This document shows positions 11,991 through 47,100 of a DNA stretch of 64,000 bases, piece by piece. The stretch is from NCBI RefSeq assembly GCF_000321225.1, contig NW_004450566.1:1328292-1392291 (forward strand), read 5' to 3'. Every line of letters begins with the position of its first letter. The first letter of the stretch is position 1. Position numbers and translations under genes: made by a program. Source of the DNA: Odobenus rosmarus divergens. Lineage: Eukaryota > Chordata > Mammalia > Carnivora > Odobenidae. The notes under the pieces are model-generated. The model was given only the letters and a program-made list of their open reading frames with translations. It made no database searches and was not told where the DNA came from.

Positions 11991-14900
11991 AATAAATGGA
12001 CTTTTTATGGGCATAAATTTAATTCTAGCAGTACATAAAAATATTTTGGTTGTTTTGTGTGGTGGAACACTGAATTTTATATTAGTAAGATCTAGAATTT
12101 GATTTTTGTTACCTGTATAACTTTGAAGAAGTCACTCATCTCTGGGCTCAGAGTTCTCATCTAGAAAATTTGGGGGCTGAGTAGGATGTTTTCTTTCAGA
12201 TCTAACATCTATGATTCTGTGGCTATACTACAAATGACCACAAATATTATCACACATTTTCTAGCCTTTTACAAAGTCATACACTTGTTTCCTAAAAGCT
12301 GGACTGGTCTTTAAATAGATCACTTCTAATTCCACAGTAAACCTCATATCCTTTCAAGAATATGAGAGACACAAATTATAGGGTGAATTCAAAGATACTC
12401 ATCACTAATGTTAATTCAGAGTTTGTTAAGAAAATTAATCTTAAACTTCCCCAAGATTTTTCTAAAGAAGGCAAACTATAAGAGTCTGCTTAGAGAACCC
12501 CAAAACAGCTTTGCAAAGATAATTCTATAAAAATATCATGATCTTTACTGAGTTATATTTTAAGAAATGAAAAAAGAATTCTAGAAAGGGGACTGTACAA
12601 CATTCCAGTTGGAATAGTAGTTTCTTCTTTCGGATCAGGTCCAAAGCTTCAGCAGAAATTTTCCAAATCCTCTGCTAAACATTTCTTCCCCTTGTCCACC
12701 CATAAAGACTTCTCACCCTAGAGTTCTGATGTAAGACATAAAAAACCAAGTCAGTGGTTTCTCACTATTCTCTTCAATGCAGAAAGTACCTGAAGGAGAT
12801 GGAAAAGCTTAAGAAACCCCTATGCAATATGTCTATTTCATACAGATTCTATGGTTCACATGCTAGATTTCACGGTCAACCTCAACCATCTGTAGGCCTA
12901 TGCCAAAAGAAAAATTCAAGTATTAAAACAAGGGTAGATGACTACAGTGAAAACCAAAATGTTGTCTTCACACATCCTGTTAGAGTACTACCCAGAAGTG
13001 TGAGAAATGGCATCCAACTGACATACCTAGTATTCAAAACTTATTACCCAATGGTAAAAGAGGAAGGCTCAGGGCAACAGCATACTTACTAAGCTTCCAG
13101 GGAGTACAGAACTCTGAGAATGTAAGAAATCAAGGTGGTATATTTTGCACCATTTCATGCACAATGCAACAAAAAATCTATGGAAACAATAATTTTGCTG
13201 GCAAGGAAAAGAAAATTCATTCCTATCATTCCAGTGACATTTTTGTTATTAAGTGGCTCATTACAGGCACAAAAAGGGTAAGGAAGTGGGGGTCACCAAT
13301 TGAAATAACATCCAGCATGTTAAAACACATAATAAATACATCAAAGAATCATCTTTAGTTAAAAACAGGAAAGAACCTCCACTTTTCTCCTTGCCTCCCC
13401 ACTTCATGATCTGCTCTGTCCCAGAGGAGGAGGCTGGAATAGGTAAACCAGGAGAATGGGCCTATAGGTGAGGCTGAGAGGGTGAAATTCCAGGCGTGCA
13501 GGCATGCAGACTCCTCAAAGAAGAGGCCTGCAGTAACTGAGCCTGAGCCAAGTCATGGCTACTCGTCTCTAGGAACCAAGTGACTAAGGGATGGAGAAAA
13601 CAGATTGAAATTTAGGAAGATTATCTTCTCTGAAACTATTTCTTCACTTACTTGCTAATGTTTTAATTTTTAAAAATTTACAATTTGAGATAAAGTAAAT
13701 ACAATGAAAAAGAATTAAAGTCATGTAGTTAAGTAGAGAGAGTATATCCTTTACAAAAACAATGGGAAATGACTGATAGCAGCTCCTTCCAGATTTCAAT
13801 GGGAGATAGATGAAGGGAGCTAGAAGGGCCTAAGAGCTGGATTGGCAAAAGAGGGTCAGGGCTGTGAGCAAGACTGTTTCTAAGGGTATGTCGGAGGGTG
13901 AAGAAGGGCAAGGCCAGGAAGAAACTGACTTTGCAGAGGTAATGACTAATGACTGTTTAGTGTCAGCTAAACAAAGCTGAAGAGACCAGTAGGAAGAATG
14001 AACGGCTGGTTAGCATCAACTTTGTTAACTTTCAACTGGGAAAGGACCAATGAGATGTTTGAATCGAGGTATTTATGAGAAGGTCATTTAGAAAGGCAAC
14101 TTCAGACAAATTAAATTCAAAAGACACAGGTAACATAAGATAACTTTATCTCAGACATTTTTACCTTGATATTTCACTACATTTAGGAAATCATCAATAA
14201 GCACTAATCTAACACAGGAACAGATAATTAGAAAATTGATTAATATCCAATTTATAGTTTAAAAGAATGTATATCTCCTTTCATACAATATTACAAAAAA
14301 TGCTTTCTTAAAATAATATCCCTCCCCACCGGATAAAACTGCTAGTGAACTGCTCTTTATCCTTGTCAGGGCAGTCAGAATCAACACTCTTAACCAGAAA
14401 GCACAATGAAAGTATACCTGTTTATCTGAACCTTCTGTTATTATATATTATATATATTTGGGGGCCTGAATGAGCCCATGCCATCTTGACTGTTTTAAGT
14501 AAGCAATTACGCAGCCCTGTCTTGGTATTTGGTCTTGGAAGAAAAGTAAAAATTGATTCTTTAAGAAATACTACAGAGGCCAAAGATCTCACCAGAGGAG
14601 GTTTTATTAGTTGACAGGTTAAATTTTCAGGATAAACTCAGAGATATTTAAAGGTAAGAGAATTTGAATGTTCATTTATAAGATTGGAGATAATGATGCC
14701 AAGACTTTGGGTCATTAGATACGTGTTCTGTGAAAACTGAACTGATTACCTTAACGGTGGCTGGCTGACGTCTAGCATAATATATATTTTGAAAAGAATA
14801 GTTTAACATGTTTTGTTTTTGGAGTGAATTTTTCCAGTGGCCTTTATAACAATATTTTCTTTCATATAAGGTTATCTAATTATCGGTTCCTCTCCCTCTC

Positions 14901-16764
14901 CTTGCATTTTCTCATAGGAACCATCCCCCTATGCCACCCCACCCTCACCTTCTGCTGTCTGGGACAGGAGTTTATTTTGCTGGGTGTTCAAGAAAAAACT
15001 TTACACAAGTTGTGGCTATAAAGTGATCAGACTGATCCTAAAAGAGGTGTCTGAAACTCCAGCTGAGTCTTTCAGCCTCTCCTCAAATGAAAAGAGTTGA
15101 GGTCTTATATAAAGTTAGGGCATGCTGGGGGATGAGACACACGTTTACATAGGCCAACTGAAGCTACGTGTTTCTGGGGGTATGAGTTCTTTGGAATGTT
15201 TAAATCTTTGCAACAGTGATGAGCAAAATAAAATGAAAACCTAGACTATGAAAAAAATTAATACTATTAGATTAAAACAAACCCAGGAAGAATGTTTATT
15301 GGTTGTAAATAAACAACTTAAACCTGAGATTAGTTGATGGATACATTAGGTTCAAGCACAAGCCGGTAATTTCCTAGCTCCATATATTTTAGATGAAGGT
15401 TCCTGTAAAGATTGCATCATTAGGATACTCTTAATTCAATTCAGGCTATATTTATGGATATGCTTACATTAAGATAAAAGCCTTGTGCCCATCCATTTCA
15501 CACTGTAAACTGAAATTTCCATTTCACTTCCCATGCAATAACTACGAGAGTACTGCATTTAGCACGCATCCTGTTGACACAGAAGAAATATTTCTTTTCA
15601 AAATTTGTTTAAAGGAAACAGAAAACTGTATAGAAAGGGGGCCTATTTTTCCACAAAATGAAAACTAGGGGAAGACCAAGTTAGAGAATATAATATATTC
15701 TTCTCATCCTCTCTAGGTACCTCAGTACTGTTGAGCTCAAGGAAAAAGTATTGCCCCCCACCCTATCAACAGCAGTTAGAGTAAGCATTTTTTTTTGATT
15801 CAGTCATTTCAAGTGGTTACTTTTTTTTAATGGAAGCATGTTAATATTGTGACAAATATTCCAAGTAAAGTATTTTGTTATGAGGCATACTCTTATTTAT
15901 GAATTAAGCTACAATAATCTGATTCTAAATGTTATAAAAATGCTAATTTTAATGTCATTATTTATAATATATATTATGTATATATAATATAAAAATATAA
16001 TATGAAAACATTTAAAATATAACAGTATTAGTCACTCACTGCAAGTGTTGTAGATTTTGGAGTTATTCCCAGCCTCCCAGTTATTACACAACTGTGTAAG
16101 TCATGGTTATTCTGAACTTTACCTCATTCCCAGCCTTCTACAGTTGCATAGGATGGTTGAGAACTTCATACAGCAAATCAAGGTCAAACTAAGATATGGT
16201 CTGATGCTCTCTAGGGAGATGTTCTGAAGAGAGATGAAGAACAATGGAGATGGTGAGCCTTAGCCACTCAAGAGTATTTAATGTGACTTGAAAAAACCTA
16301 TACCTCAGGGTAGTGCTTTTCCTGAGAACCTAATGAACTCATCCCTCCACCTTGTGGAAGTGGCTGATAAACTTCTAGGGCAGCAGGTTTACGTGGTAAG
16401 TTAATTAGGTAACTCTTTTTTTCTTAAAATTTGCTGAGTACGTGACTAAAAGAGTGATTATCTTCTGGTTAATACTCTGTAAAGATCTATAGCATTCTGG
16501 AGAAAGCTCAAAAATAGCCAGCTATGCACCAAAGAACAGACCAAAGGCTACCAATATCACAGTTATTTAGCACAAGTATAAACTACATTATCTTGTAGGA
16601 AAAACTTATTTAATAGGAGCAACAAGTAGACGATGCAAGCCTACAAGCAAAGCATTTGTACGTCTAGATAAAAACGACACTGAAAGGATCATGGTCAAAG
16701 TATCAGTGACCTTGTAAATAGGAAAGATTCCTCAGGAATCCTTCTTTTGGTAACCTGAAATCAT

Positions 16765-16980
16765 TTGAGCAATACTTCCTAACATACAGCACGCATCAGG
16801 CACCGTGCTAAGCTCCTTACAGGCATTAATTTTTACAGTAACTCTAAGACAGGCACTGTTAAAAATGTCCTTATTTCACAAATCGAAAAATGAGGTTAGA
16901 CAAGCAACAGAAGGCACCTGATGTTCGGAAAGTGGTAGAACCAGGATTTACATTTGGAACTCCCAGACTCAAGTGTTTTA
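16765..16980 (+). repeat. MIR-family SINE (MIRb-like)
   Basis: Typical order: AGGCACCGTGCTAAGC, TTACAGTAACTCTAAGACAGG, TTATTTCACAAAT and GGTAGAACCAGGATTTA. Confidence 0.75.
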
Positions 16981-18572
16981 TTAGCAATCAAAGTACACGC
17001 TTTGACTACATTAGTAGTACACTTATATTTTGTTTTTGCTCATTATTCACTATGGATGTTTTAAAACGTGAGGGTTACATGCTGTCTGATAGGGCAAACT
17101 GACTTCTAATTGATGGCTACTCAAAAACATCTTTTAGAAATTGCTGTGATTAGACACTGAGTAATTTGTTTAGATTTGTGCATTTGCCTAATTTGTTCTG
17201 AAAACCACAGGAAATCTATTAATAAGACCTATGTTTGCCTTCGAAGTTCCTTAAGTAGCACATGTTTTTTATGTAGTAGGTACCCAAAAGCAGACTTCAT
17301 CAACTCAGTAAAATTGGGGATGAAGTCATATAGTTTTATTCCCAGTTTACCTTTGACATTCTAAATATAATATGTATTATAAGATACATATTCTATGGTT
17401 CTATTAAGCTGTCTCTAATACCATTTTATGCTATTAAAATGCTTTAAAGTAGATTTATTTAGTAATTGCTTTAAAGACACATCTAAAATTCAAAGCTAGG
17501 TAAACACTTCCCAAATTAGTGTAAGTTAATTTTCAGGGGAATTGAATTAGATATTTTCTTGCATCTCCATTATTAAAGGTAATTTATTAGATGATAGGTC
17601 TTGCAAACAGTAGAATGAATTCTACAAAGGTGAAAGGGAATCTGCTGTCTTTATCATTCTTGGAAATAAATCTTTTTTGGTAGATCATTATTACGGATGC
17701 AAGTAATTTTTGCACATTGTCTGGTGACCATGGAGTGACTGCCATCTAGTGGCCATTTTTCACCATAGGTGATGCCCCTTTTGGCCCATTGGGCAATGCT
17801 GAGGAGATGAATTCATCGTCAGGTACCTACACTTTAGCACCCATCTTCACATCTCACTGGATTACACAGTCTTTGAGGGAGGAACCATGTCTTATGTATT
17901 TTCTTTCTTTCCTGTACTAAAGTATTTGTTACTATCAAAGTGAAAACATGTTCTGGACCCACCCAACTAAGAGAATTAGAGATAAGTTTTCATTCCTCAT
18001 CAATTCTACCTCCTTACACCCCTAACTTTTCTACTGCTCAGGCCTGCATAAAAACTGGCAAATGTGCACACTGTGGTGAGACCAAAGCAACTTTCTGTTC
18101 CCATGACCGCATTACCAATTTAAAAAGCAGAAAATAAAATTATGCATTAGTGGCTGATCCTTAATACTGGAAACTGAAAAAACAGATGACAGTATTCTTT
18201 CAGTGGTTAAATAGAATGCAACCAAATCGTTAGAAAAGCAGAAAGATAAACATTACAATTATCATTCTAATAGCTACACTTTAAGGAATGTTTATAAAGT
18301 GCTGGGCATTGTTCTGAGTGCTTTCTGTGCATTAACTTATGTAGTCCTCAAAACAACCCTACAATGTAGTTAGAACAAAAAGCAACAAAAACAGTGGTAT
18401 TTTTTTTTAAATACCCAAATATTTCTAAAAAAGATTATTTTGAAAAACAGCTTTTAGCGGATTCACCAGTCACCTAAAATGCTTTGGAGAATTAAGATTG
18501 CTTTAGCAGAATACTCTAATTATTCTTTGGAAGACACATACCAAATGAGTCAAATTAACAGATCAAAGAGAG

Positions 18573-18578
18573 TTTATT
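18573..18578 (-). terminator. RIOK2: Candidate RIOK2 polyadenylation signal AATAAA
   Basis: This is the first AATAAA on the minus strand after the RIOK2 stop, about 100 bases downstream. It implies a short 3' UTR ending near 18550-18560. Position and hexamer are seen; use is inferred. Other sites further left are possible. Confidence 0.45.
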
Positions 18579-18676
18579 TATCTATTTATGTATCTGTCTT
18601 GGTCTAGAAAAGACTAGGGGTGGCTTAAAAAGGGATTATAGTAACTTTATGGAAAATGTTCAAGATCTTAAATATA

Positions 18677-39900
<21,224 letters not shown>

Positions 39901-40299
39901 TGATGATAAATAGAACTATTCTGTCTGGCGTGGGAAAATGAAACGTCTTCTGGGTTTTATGATGCACGTAGCATGGAACAACGCAGAATTGTTTTTTGTA
40001 AGGGGATTTTGTCATGTAAGTTAACGGACTTTGAGTGTCTACAATATATCATTTTGTTTTTCATATCTGTCAGGACTGGCTGCCTAAAGGACGCGAGCCG
40101 CCAGTGAGAGCAGAACGGTAACAACAAAACCCGAGGAGCAAATTTCATCCCCGACCAGCAACTCCTACTTTAGGCAAAGTGAGTTCCAACAAGAGAAGGG
40201 AGTGAAATGAACCCAAGAGCGTCCAGACACACAAGGCAGTTAAAAATAAAAACAATAGTAATCATAACAGCGCCTGCTTAGAAAGGAGGAAGGCGTGGC

Positions 40300-40450
40300 T
40301 AAAGAGCGCTCTCTTGCGCTTGCTCAGTATTGGCTTTGGGTTGGTTCGCGAGACTCGGGAGTACGCCTGCGCCTGCGCCTGGTGGGGGTGGGGTTTAGGT
40401 TGTGTGGAAAGCGTGCTGTAGTGATTGCATCTTCCGCTCGTTTCCAGAGA
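40300..40450. promoter_or_regulatory. Second promoter-like CpG cluster upstream of RIOK2
   Basis: About 550 bases upstream of the RIOK2 ATG. It contains an inverted CCAAT (ATTGGCT, about 40329), TCGCGAGA at 40346-40353 (core of the TCTCGCGAGA element found at many bidirectional promoters), a repeated GCGCCTGCGCCTG block (about 40365-40381) and a GGTGGGGGTGGGG GC-box-like tract. It could drive a divergent plus-strand noncoding transcript or an alternative RIOK2 start. I see no conserved protein frame downstream on the plus strand. Confidence 0.4.
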
Positions 40451-41770
40451 AAGTGGGCGATTTGGGGACAAGTTGGAACGGAGCTATGGGAATTGTTTGT
40501 CAGAGGCCAAGACGTGATTTCAGGGCTTTAGGAGAGCTACCCACACTGAACCTGGAACTCCTCTCTACGTCAACAAAAGTGGTAACTGGAGCAAGACCGT
40601 AACTTGCTCCTCAGAGGGTGGCTACTCTACTTTCCCTACAAAAGCAACAAGGGTAACAAAACTTGTGTGATAATGTTTGTGTTTCTGTCTTGTTTCATGA
40701 ACTACGTTTTAAACCTTTAAAAGACAATTACCTATTTTGGTACACCCCTCACACCTTAGGTGTGGATACTACATATGGTTACGGACTTCAGCTTTGACTT
40801 CATTTCCAGCCACTGCTCTTTAGCCTGTCTCTGGGTTGAGTCTCAAAACTCTTAAGTGTAAACTTTGGAGTTCATTATTTACAGAGTCCATTTTTTTCCT
40901 GCTGGGGTTCTACTGGCCGATGTGCCCATTTTCCAGCTCTCCAGGGCCCTACTGAGTATGTTGCTTTGTCCAAACACATAGTTTTTTCATAAAACCTGGC
41001 TGCAGTTCCAAGGCAAGCAATTGGATATGCCCTTTCTTTCCAAGTCAGAATAGTTAATACTCCGAAACCATAGGCTACAGGCAGCAGAACAATTTTCTGT
41101 GCCTTCTACTACAACCTTTGGCTTCATTTTTTACACTTGAATGCAGTAAGCCTTTGATTAACCATGCTCAACTATTGGAAAGCTCCACTGAAATGGACTT
41201 TTTCTTTCTATACTTCACGTAAGAAATAAAAATGAAAAGCTCTTATGGAGCAAGAATGAGATGGGAAACACAAGTCATTTGGCTGTTTCCTAATCTAGCA
41301 TTCTAGCAGACATTGCTAATCTGTTAAAGCACAAACCTTATGTTACTTCTAAGCTCTGCTCCAGACAACCACTACTAATTGGTTGGATTTGACTACAGTT
41401 GTTGTCCTGTTTCTGGAGCATTCCAGAATCCAGAATCACACTGAGCCCAAATCTCTTCTACTTTTAATATTTATATGTATTTTTAATACAATCATCTTAA
41501 TCAGACCTTTGAAGAGTAAAAGTTATTCAGGTATTGTTCAATATTCTGATTTACTTTTCCTACCATGCTTAGTAATGACAAAAAATACACAGTATTTTTT
41601 ATTCACTCATTTATTATTTATCAAACATATATGCCAGATTTTTTGCTTGGGGAAAGAATCCTAACCCTTAAGTCTTGAGGTGGAAGGAGATGAATAGAAA
41701 ATAAGAGAATAATATGACAGAGGTGTGCAAAGGATTTAACACATCATTATTACCTACTCCCAGACCCCCA

Positions 41771-41796
41771 TCTCTCTCTCTCTCTCTTTCTCTCTG

Positions 41797-41830
<34 letters not shown>

Positions 41831-41844
41831 CACACACACACACA
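41771..41844. repeat. Compound CT/CA microsatellite
   Basis: A (CT)n tract with sparse T and G interruptions passes directly into (CA)n. Likely polymorphic. Confidence 0.95.
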
Positions 41845-42139
41845 GTTTGTCCTCACAAGTTGCAGAGGATCTTGACTGTCTATAGATGAAAGTTCAAACT
41901 TCTTAGGTTAAATTAAACTTCTTAGGCTGGCATTCAGGATCTTCAATAATCTATATCATTGCTTACTTTCAAGTAACATATGCTCTTGCTTAATTGAACT
42001 AAAATTCAATCAAATACAGTTCCCTTCATCTGTAATGCTTACCTTCCCACCTCCTTTTTTCCCCTTCTTTCTAGTCACCACATGTGTAAGTCTTACCTAC
42101 CATTCATAAAACACTATGCATCCCATAAAACTTTTCTTT

Positions 42140-42455
42140 ATTATCCCTATGTTATTTTCCTAGGGTTGCTGTAACAAATATCCACAAACTTGGTGGTTTA
42201 AAACCATAGAAATTTAGTCTTTTACAGTTCTGGACCATGCTCCCTCCAGAGGCTTTAAGGGACTATCTGTTTCTTTCCTCTTTCAGCTTCTGTCAGCATT
42301 TGGTGACTACTGGCATTTCTTGGCTTGTGGTTGTATCACTCCATCTCTGCCTCTGTAGTCACATTGCCTTCTCCATTTCTGTGTGTGTCTCCCTCTGTTT
42401 CTGCCTTATAAAAATACATGTCATTGCATTTAGTAGCACAAGAATTGGACTATAG
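42140..42455 (+). mobile_element. MLT1-type solo LTR (ERVL-MaLR)
   Basis: GGGTTGCTGTAACAAATATC, CACAAACTTGGTGGTTTAAAA, CCATGCTCCCTCCAGAGGC, TTCTTGGCTTGTGGTTGTAT and TGCCTTCTCCATTTCTGTG follow the MLT1/MaLR LTR order, with an internal deletion after the ACAGTTCTGG block. No coding sequence. Confidence 0.75.
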
Positions 42456-43980
42456 TGGACACTGTGATGTACTACCAGCTCTCCCCCTCCAGGAATGAAG
42501 GACTTACTCCCCCCAGCTCCTGGAAGTGCTGCTAGCAGAAAATGCTCAGTAGTCAGTCTCCACTTGGACTGCCTAGGTTGAAGGAGCTACCTCACTGAAG
42601 GTCATACTTCCTTTCTGGGTTTGCCTGGATCCAGTGACTGATTGACATAGACGTCAAGGGCTCAAATTCTTTGCACCAGCTCAGCATAACTCAACATAAC
42701 TCCAAAGGGTCATCCAATCTTTAAAACTCCTTGGAGAGTCAACTGCAGCCTCCCTTGATACTGCATTATAGTTCAACCTCTTCCTTTGCTTACTCCTGCT
42801 CTTTCCCTGTTCTCTTCCACGGGTTGATCATAAGAGCACTTCTTATTAATACCCTAATACAGTACAGGTCTGCTTCCTGAGGAACTTAATCTTTACCATT
42901 GTTTTTCTGGGCCCTCAGCTTAGTATTAATAGGACACTGCTATAAAAATGGGATAGGCAGGATAAGACCCCCAACTGAGGCTTAGTTCTGCCACTAACTA
43001 GCTTTTTGAGCTTGGCTACACTCTAACTTCTCTTATTCATACAAGTTTTTATTTTGAATGTTTATTATACAACATATTTTGGTAAACAAAACTCAGTTCC
43101 TTTCTTCAAGGAGCTTATAGGTCTAATGATTCTTAGGTTGTTTATATTATGAAAGGACTGAACTTGAATTGTATTTCTAAACTTTTTGTTAATTTAAGTC
43201 CCCATCTCAAGCTCCATAATCTCCACTCCACCCAGGTTGAGAATCACTCTCTTCTGTATCCCTAGGAACCAAGAATATTTGGTTAAGATTTATTTTATGA
43301 AAATAAGATTCTTTCATTTTGCAAACAGAAAATTATATAACGTGATAATAGATATGCCTTTTCAAACTGTACCTCTCAAGCCTTAGTGATTTTGATAGCA
43401 CCTGAGGAACTACTGGACAGTCACTTTGAGTTCAGTCAGGATAGAAACCATATTAGTTATTTAAACATAGAAGTTAATATTAAGAATCATGAATTTGGCA
43501 TAAAGCTAAATAGAAAACTGAAAATGGGAAAGGAGAATACTAAAGCACCACAACTGCCACTACTAAGGCTCGAGCAACTAAAATAAAATTGAAGTGACTT
43601 AGAAGCTTAGGGAAGAGTTCCCATGGACCTGAGACCCAAACCTCTGAGGAGGGGTACTGCCAGGTTGGTGATAATAGTTCTGGAGCTGGAAGACTTCATA
43701 AGACTGATTTGGCAAGTTTGGAACAACTGCAAACTGGATTTAGATGTTGCTATGGAAGGATGCTGCTGGGCTGAGTATTAGGACAATGCTAACAAAAATG
43801 GCATACCTAGGAGGCATGGAGGAAGCAAATGGGAAGCAGAGAGAGGAACAAATTAATTCTTCCTCCTTTAGGATTACTTTTCAGCAGAGTCCAATGTGGA
43901 GCCACCTGGCAACGCAGAAATGTGGTTTACAAGGTTCCAGTCTTAGCATCAGAAAGGGGGGTTAGAAGTCTTGGTTTTGG

Positions 43981-44173
43981 GGGTGCCTGGGTGGCTCAGT
44001 CGTTAAGCATCTGCCTTCAGCTCAGGTCATGATACCAGGGTCCTGGTATGGAGCCCCGCATCAGGCTCCCTGCTCTGTGGGAAGCCTGCTTCTCCTTCCC
44101 CCACTCCGCCTGCTTGTGTTTTCTCTCTCGCTGTGTCTCTCTCTGTCAAATAAATAAATAAAATCTTAAAAAT
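43981..44173 (+). mobile_element. CanSINE
   Basis: GGGTGCCTGGGTGGCTCAG head and AATAAA tail. Duplications AGAAGTCTTGGTTTTGG and AGAAGTCTGGGTTTTGG at 43964-43980 and 44174-44190. Confidence 0.96.
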
Positions 44174-47100
44174 AGAAGTCTGGGTTTTGGAGCTTAGAGA
44201 CAATAGCTTAATAACTGGCACAATCTCTAAAAGATTTTTGAGATTTAATATTCTACTTGTCTGCTTGTAGACCTGCACAGGGTAATTATCAAGTAAGAAT
44301 CTTTATGGTTTGCCATTTTTTGGTGTGTTTTCTTTTTATGTACCTTGATTCAGAGAATAAATAACTTGTTTCAGATTTTCGGTCTTCTACTTTATTGCTT
44401 TACTTGAATTAATGGATGTACCAATTTTAGTCCTGTTGTTATGTTGTTGTTATTTTGTTGTTTATAAGAATTAAAAATAATCCCATTATTCTGGTAGATA
44501 TTTTTAATAAATAAGCGCTCTTGGGTTCCCTAAAATAGTGTAATTGTTTTGATTACAAGTTAGAGCACTTGGCCTATTATTCCAAGTTACTCTTCCAAAT
44601 TTTAAATGTTTCCACACACTAAATTTTGTTTAGTTTTATGATTTTTTTCTTTGTATAGTGAATCTGGGTTTTAAAAACATTTTTCACACTATGGAGCATT
44701 TAACTGGTCTTCTGTTAGAATAGCTTTTTTTAGGCTAAGCTACTGCTTGAATTCCAAACTTCGTTCAACATTCTTACTATTCCCCTTTTAACATGGTTTA
44801 ATATGCTACTCTTTAATGTGAAAACATTATTTCTCACAAGGAGTTCTCATGAAAGTAGACTTTATATAAAATGTGTATTAAACTTATAGTAGGAAATGAT
44901 CAAATAAATAGAAAATATTAAAAATGAGGTTCAAAAGTGGAATGGTGGTTTAATTAGCTGAAGAGTACTTAAAAATGTCTGTTGACATTAACAAACATAT
45001 GAAAATGTAGTTATTTAGTCACTTCTGTTTATCAGTTGAAACTTTATTTTAAAGAATAATCAATGAAAACAATTTTATTTTCTATATAAAATATATGTGA
45101 TGGTCCAAAAATACTCATTCTCTAAGATCCAAATTGTGAAAATGGGTTCTAGTTAAGCTTAATGAAAGGTAGTACTCATGCCAGACCCCCAAATACTGCA
45201 AATTCTTTTCCATAGGTAAATTTATAAATACCTCAACATGTTTGCTGGAAGTCCACCCTGAACAGGGCAGTTCATATATGGGTTCTTTAATTCTCATTTT
45301 GGGAAATCAGTGTTCTTAAGACGTGTTCAAATGGTTTTACTTTATTACTGCAGGTGTCCTCTTTCAAACAGGACTTCCAAGGATAAGATTGTTTAGTTCT
45401 CTTAGAATTCTCAACTTTGTTAAGCTGCCACCTATAGTCAGAGAACATCTGGAAATGTTGGAATTAGCTTTTAAAAAGTGATTGGGTTTACCATAGTCCC
45501 CAGTACTCTGATACTCCAAACTCATTTATTAACCTACTAGAGAGTTCCTGTCAAGGAAGTCAGAACTTGGCTTTAACTGATCTGGTTGCCACCTGATTAT
45601 TAGTTCATGTTGAACTGATTTGTTTTTCTGAACATATCTAACATATGTTAAGCCTTATGGAATAAAGCTCACACAGTGTAGCTTAGCCAAAAATAACCTA
45701 TTGGCTGGTAATTTTTAGAACTTTCACTATTTCTATAAATAGTAGAAGCAATGTATTCTAGTATTTAATATGTGGCCTCTTTACAGTCACTGAAGGAATT
45801 ATTTAGTTTGTGAATAAACTGAACCCCTGTCTTGGGTTTTTCCTTTTTTTTTCCTGCTCTAGTCATTTTCCCCACCTGTTTAACTCCGGGTAGGTGGATA
45901 AAAGTGAGGTGAAACAAAAACTATGCTATTTTTATTGTTTTTTATTTTATTGGCTCAGATAAAATATTTCTTAAGAGTTTGAAGGCATTACTTTGAAGGT
46001 CCTGGCTTATCTAAGGATTTTTTTTCCCACTATTTTCCACTATTTCTCTAGATCGCTGAAAATAGATCTCAATGATCTCAACATTAGTTTCTTAAATGTC
46101 AAGATAGATTATAATTTATGCATGTTTGAGGTATTTTAGGACTAAATTTTTAAAGAAAAGCATTTTTATTTTTAAAAGTATATTCAGAATGTAACATTTC
46201 ATGTTAAACTTTTTCAGTAATTTCTGTTTCAATATTAATTTTTAATTTTGAACTTATAATTTATAAGACTTGTTAGCAGTGTCTGCTAATTATCCCCAAT
46301 GCCCATTCTTCCCTTTTCCCTTTTAGCAATAGAAGCTGCTGATTTTCAGCTGGGCACATGGCCCCTAAGCTAGAGATGATGTTTCCCAACCCTGTTAGAA
46401 CTAGATGTGGTTACACATCTAAGTTTTTACCTATGGTGAGTGAGTAGAAATTATAAATGTACCTTCTGAGTCTTACCTTTAAAAAATTGGGTATGTAGAT
46501 CCCTCTTTTATTCCATTCTTCTAGAGACTGGACCTTAACTGTCGTGGTAATGAGCCAGCTTCAACCATGCAGATAAAGGCAGTACTCTGAGGGGATGTCT
46601 GAAAAATAATGTGGAAGGGCCTGGTCCCTGGGTGACATCAAGGAGCAGTGTGCCTTCCAATTTCACTCCACTAGCCTAGCTCTGAATGTTACATGGAAGA
46701 GCAACAAACTTCTACTTTATTTGAGCTACTGTATTTGGGGGTCTTTTGTTACAAAAGATTAGTTCTTAACATAATAATACAGACAGGATTTTAAGTAAAT
46801 ATTTTTCTGATGACTTGGAGTTTCAAAGGAGACTCTAGAGGTCAAGGCTTTATAGACTTGGTAAAGGTGAATTGTCTATCCATTTCTTAGCCACCTATTT
46901 TGAAATTTCCTTATGGTATGAATGGCTCTGCTAATGGTGAAGAACCAAATGTTGAAGATATATGTGAAGAGTTTGAATAAAGTTGTTTCATCAAGTTCTA
47001 AATGGAACAAAGCAGTATTTCTAGATTTCTATGTAATGTTATATGTGATTTAAGTATATAACTAAATTTAATGAATTTCATATTATTAATAGGTATATGG

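Larger units (their letters stand above)
9521..18572. other. LIX1-RIOK2 intergenic spacer
   Basis: Tandem same-strand spacing of about 9 kb between LIX1 exon 1 and the RIOK2 3' end. It contains a carnivore L1 tail, two CanSINEs, a 34-bp tandem duplication and MIR fragments (about 12085-12215, 16765-16980, 18260-18370). Human annotation has a LIX1 antisense noncoding RNA hereabouts. Nothing in the sequence lets me place its exons. Confidence 0.6.

Noticed and set aside
12754..13092. 112-codon plus-strand open frame in the LIX1-RIOK2 spacer
   Set aside because: No recognisable domain, no splice context and ordinary AT-rich composition. A transcript of the LIX1 antisense type could pass here, but the sequence does not show it.
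40295..40531. 78-codon plus-strand frame over the upstream CpG cluster
   Set aside because: Arg/Gly-rich translation typical of GC-rich DNA, with overlapping alternatives and no known similarity.
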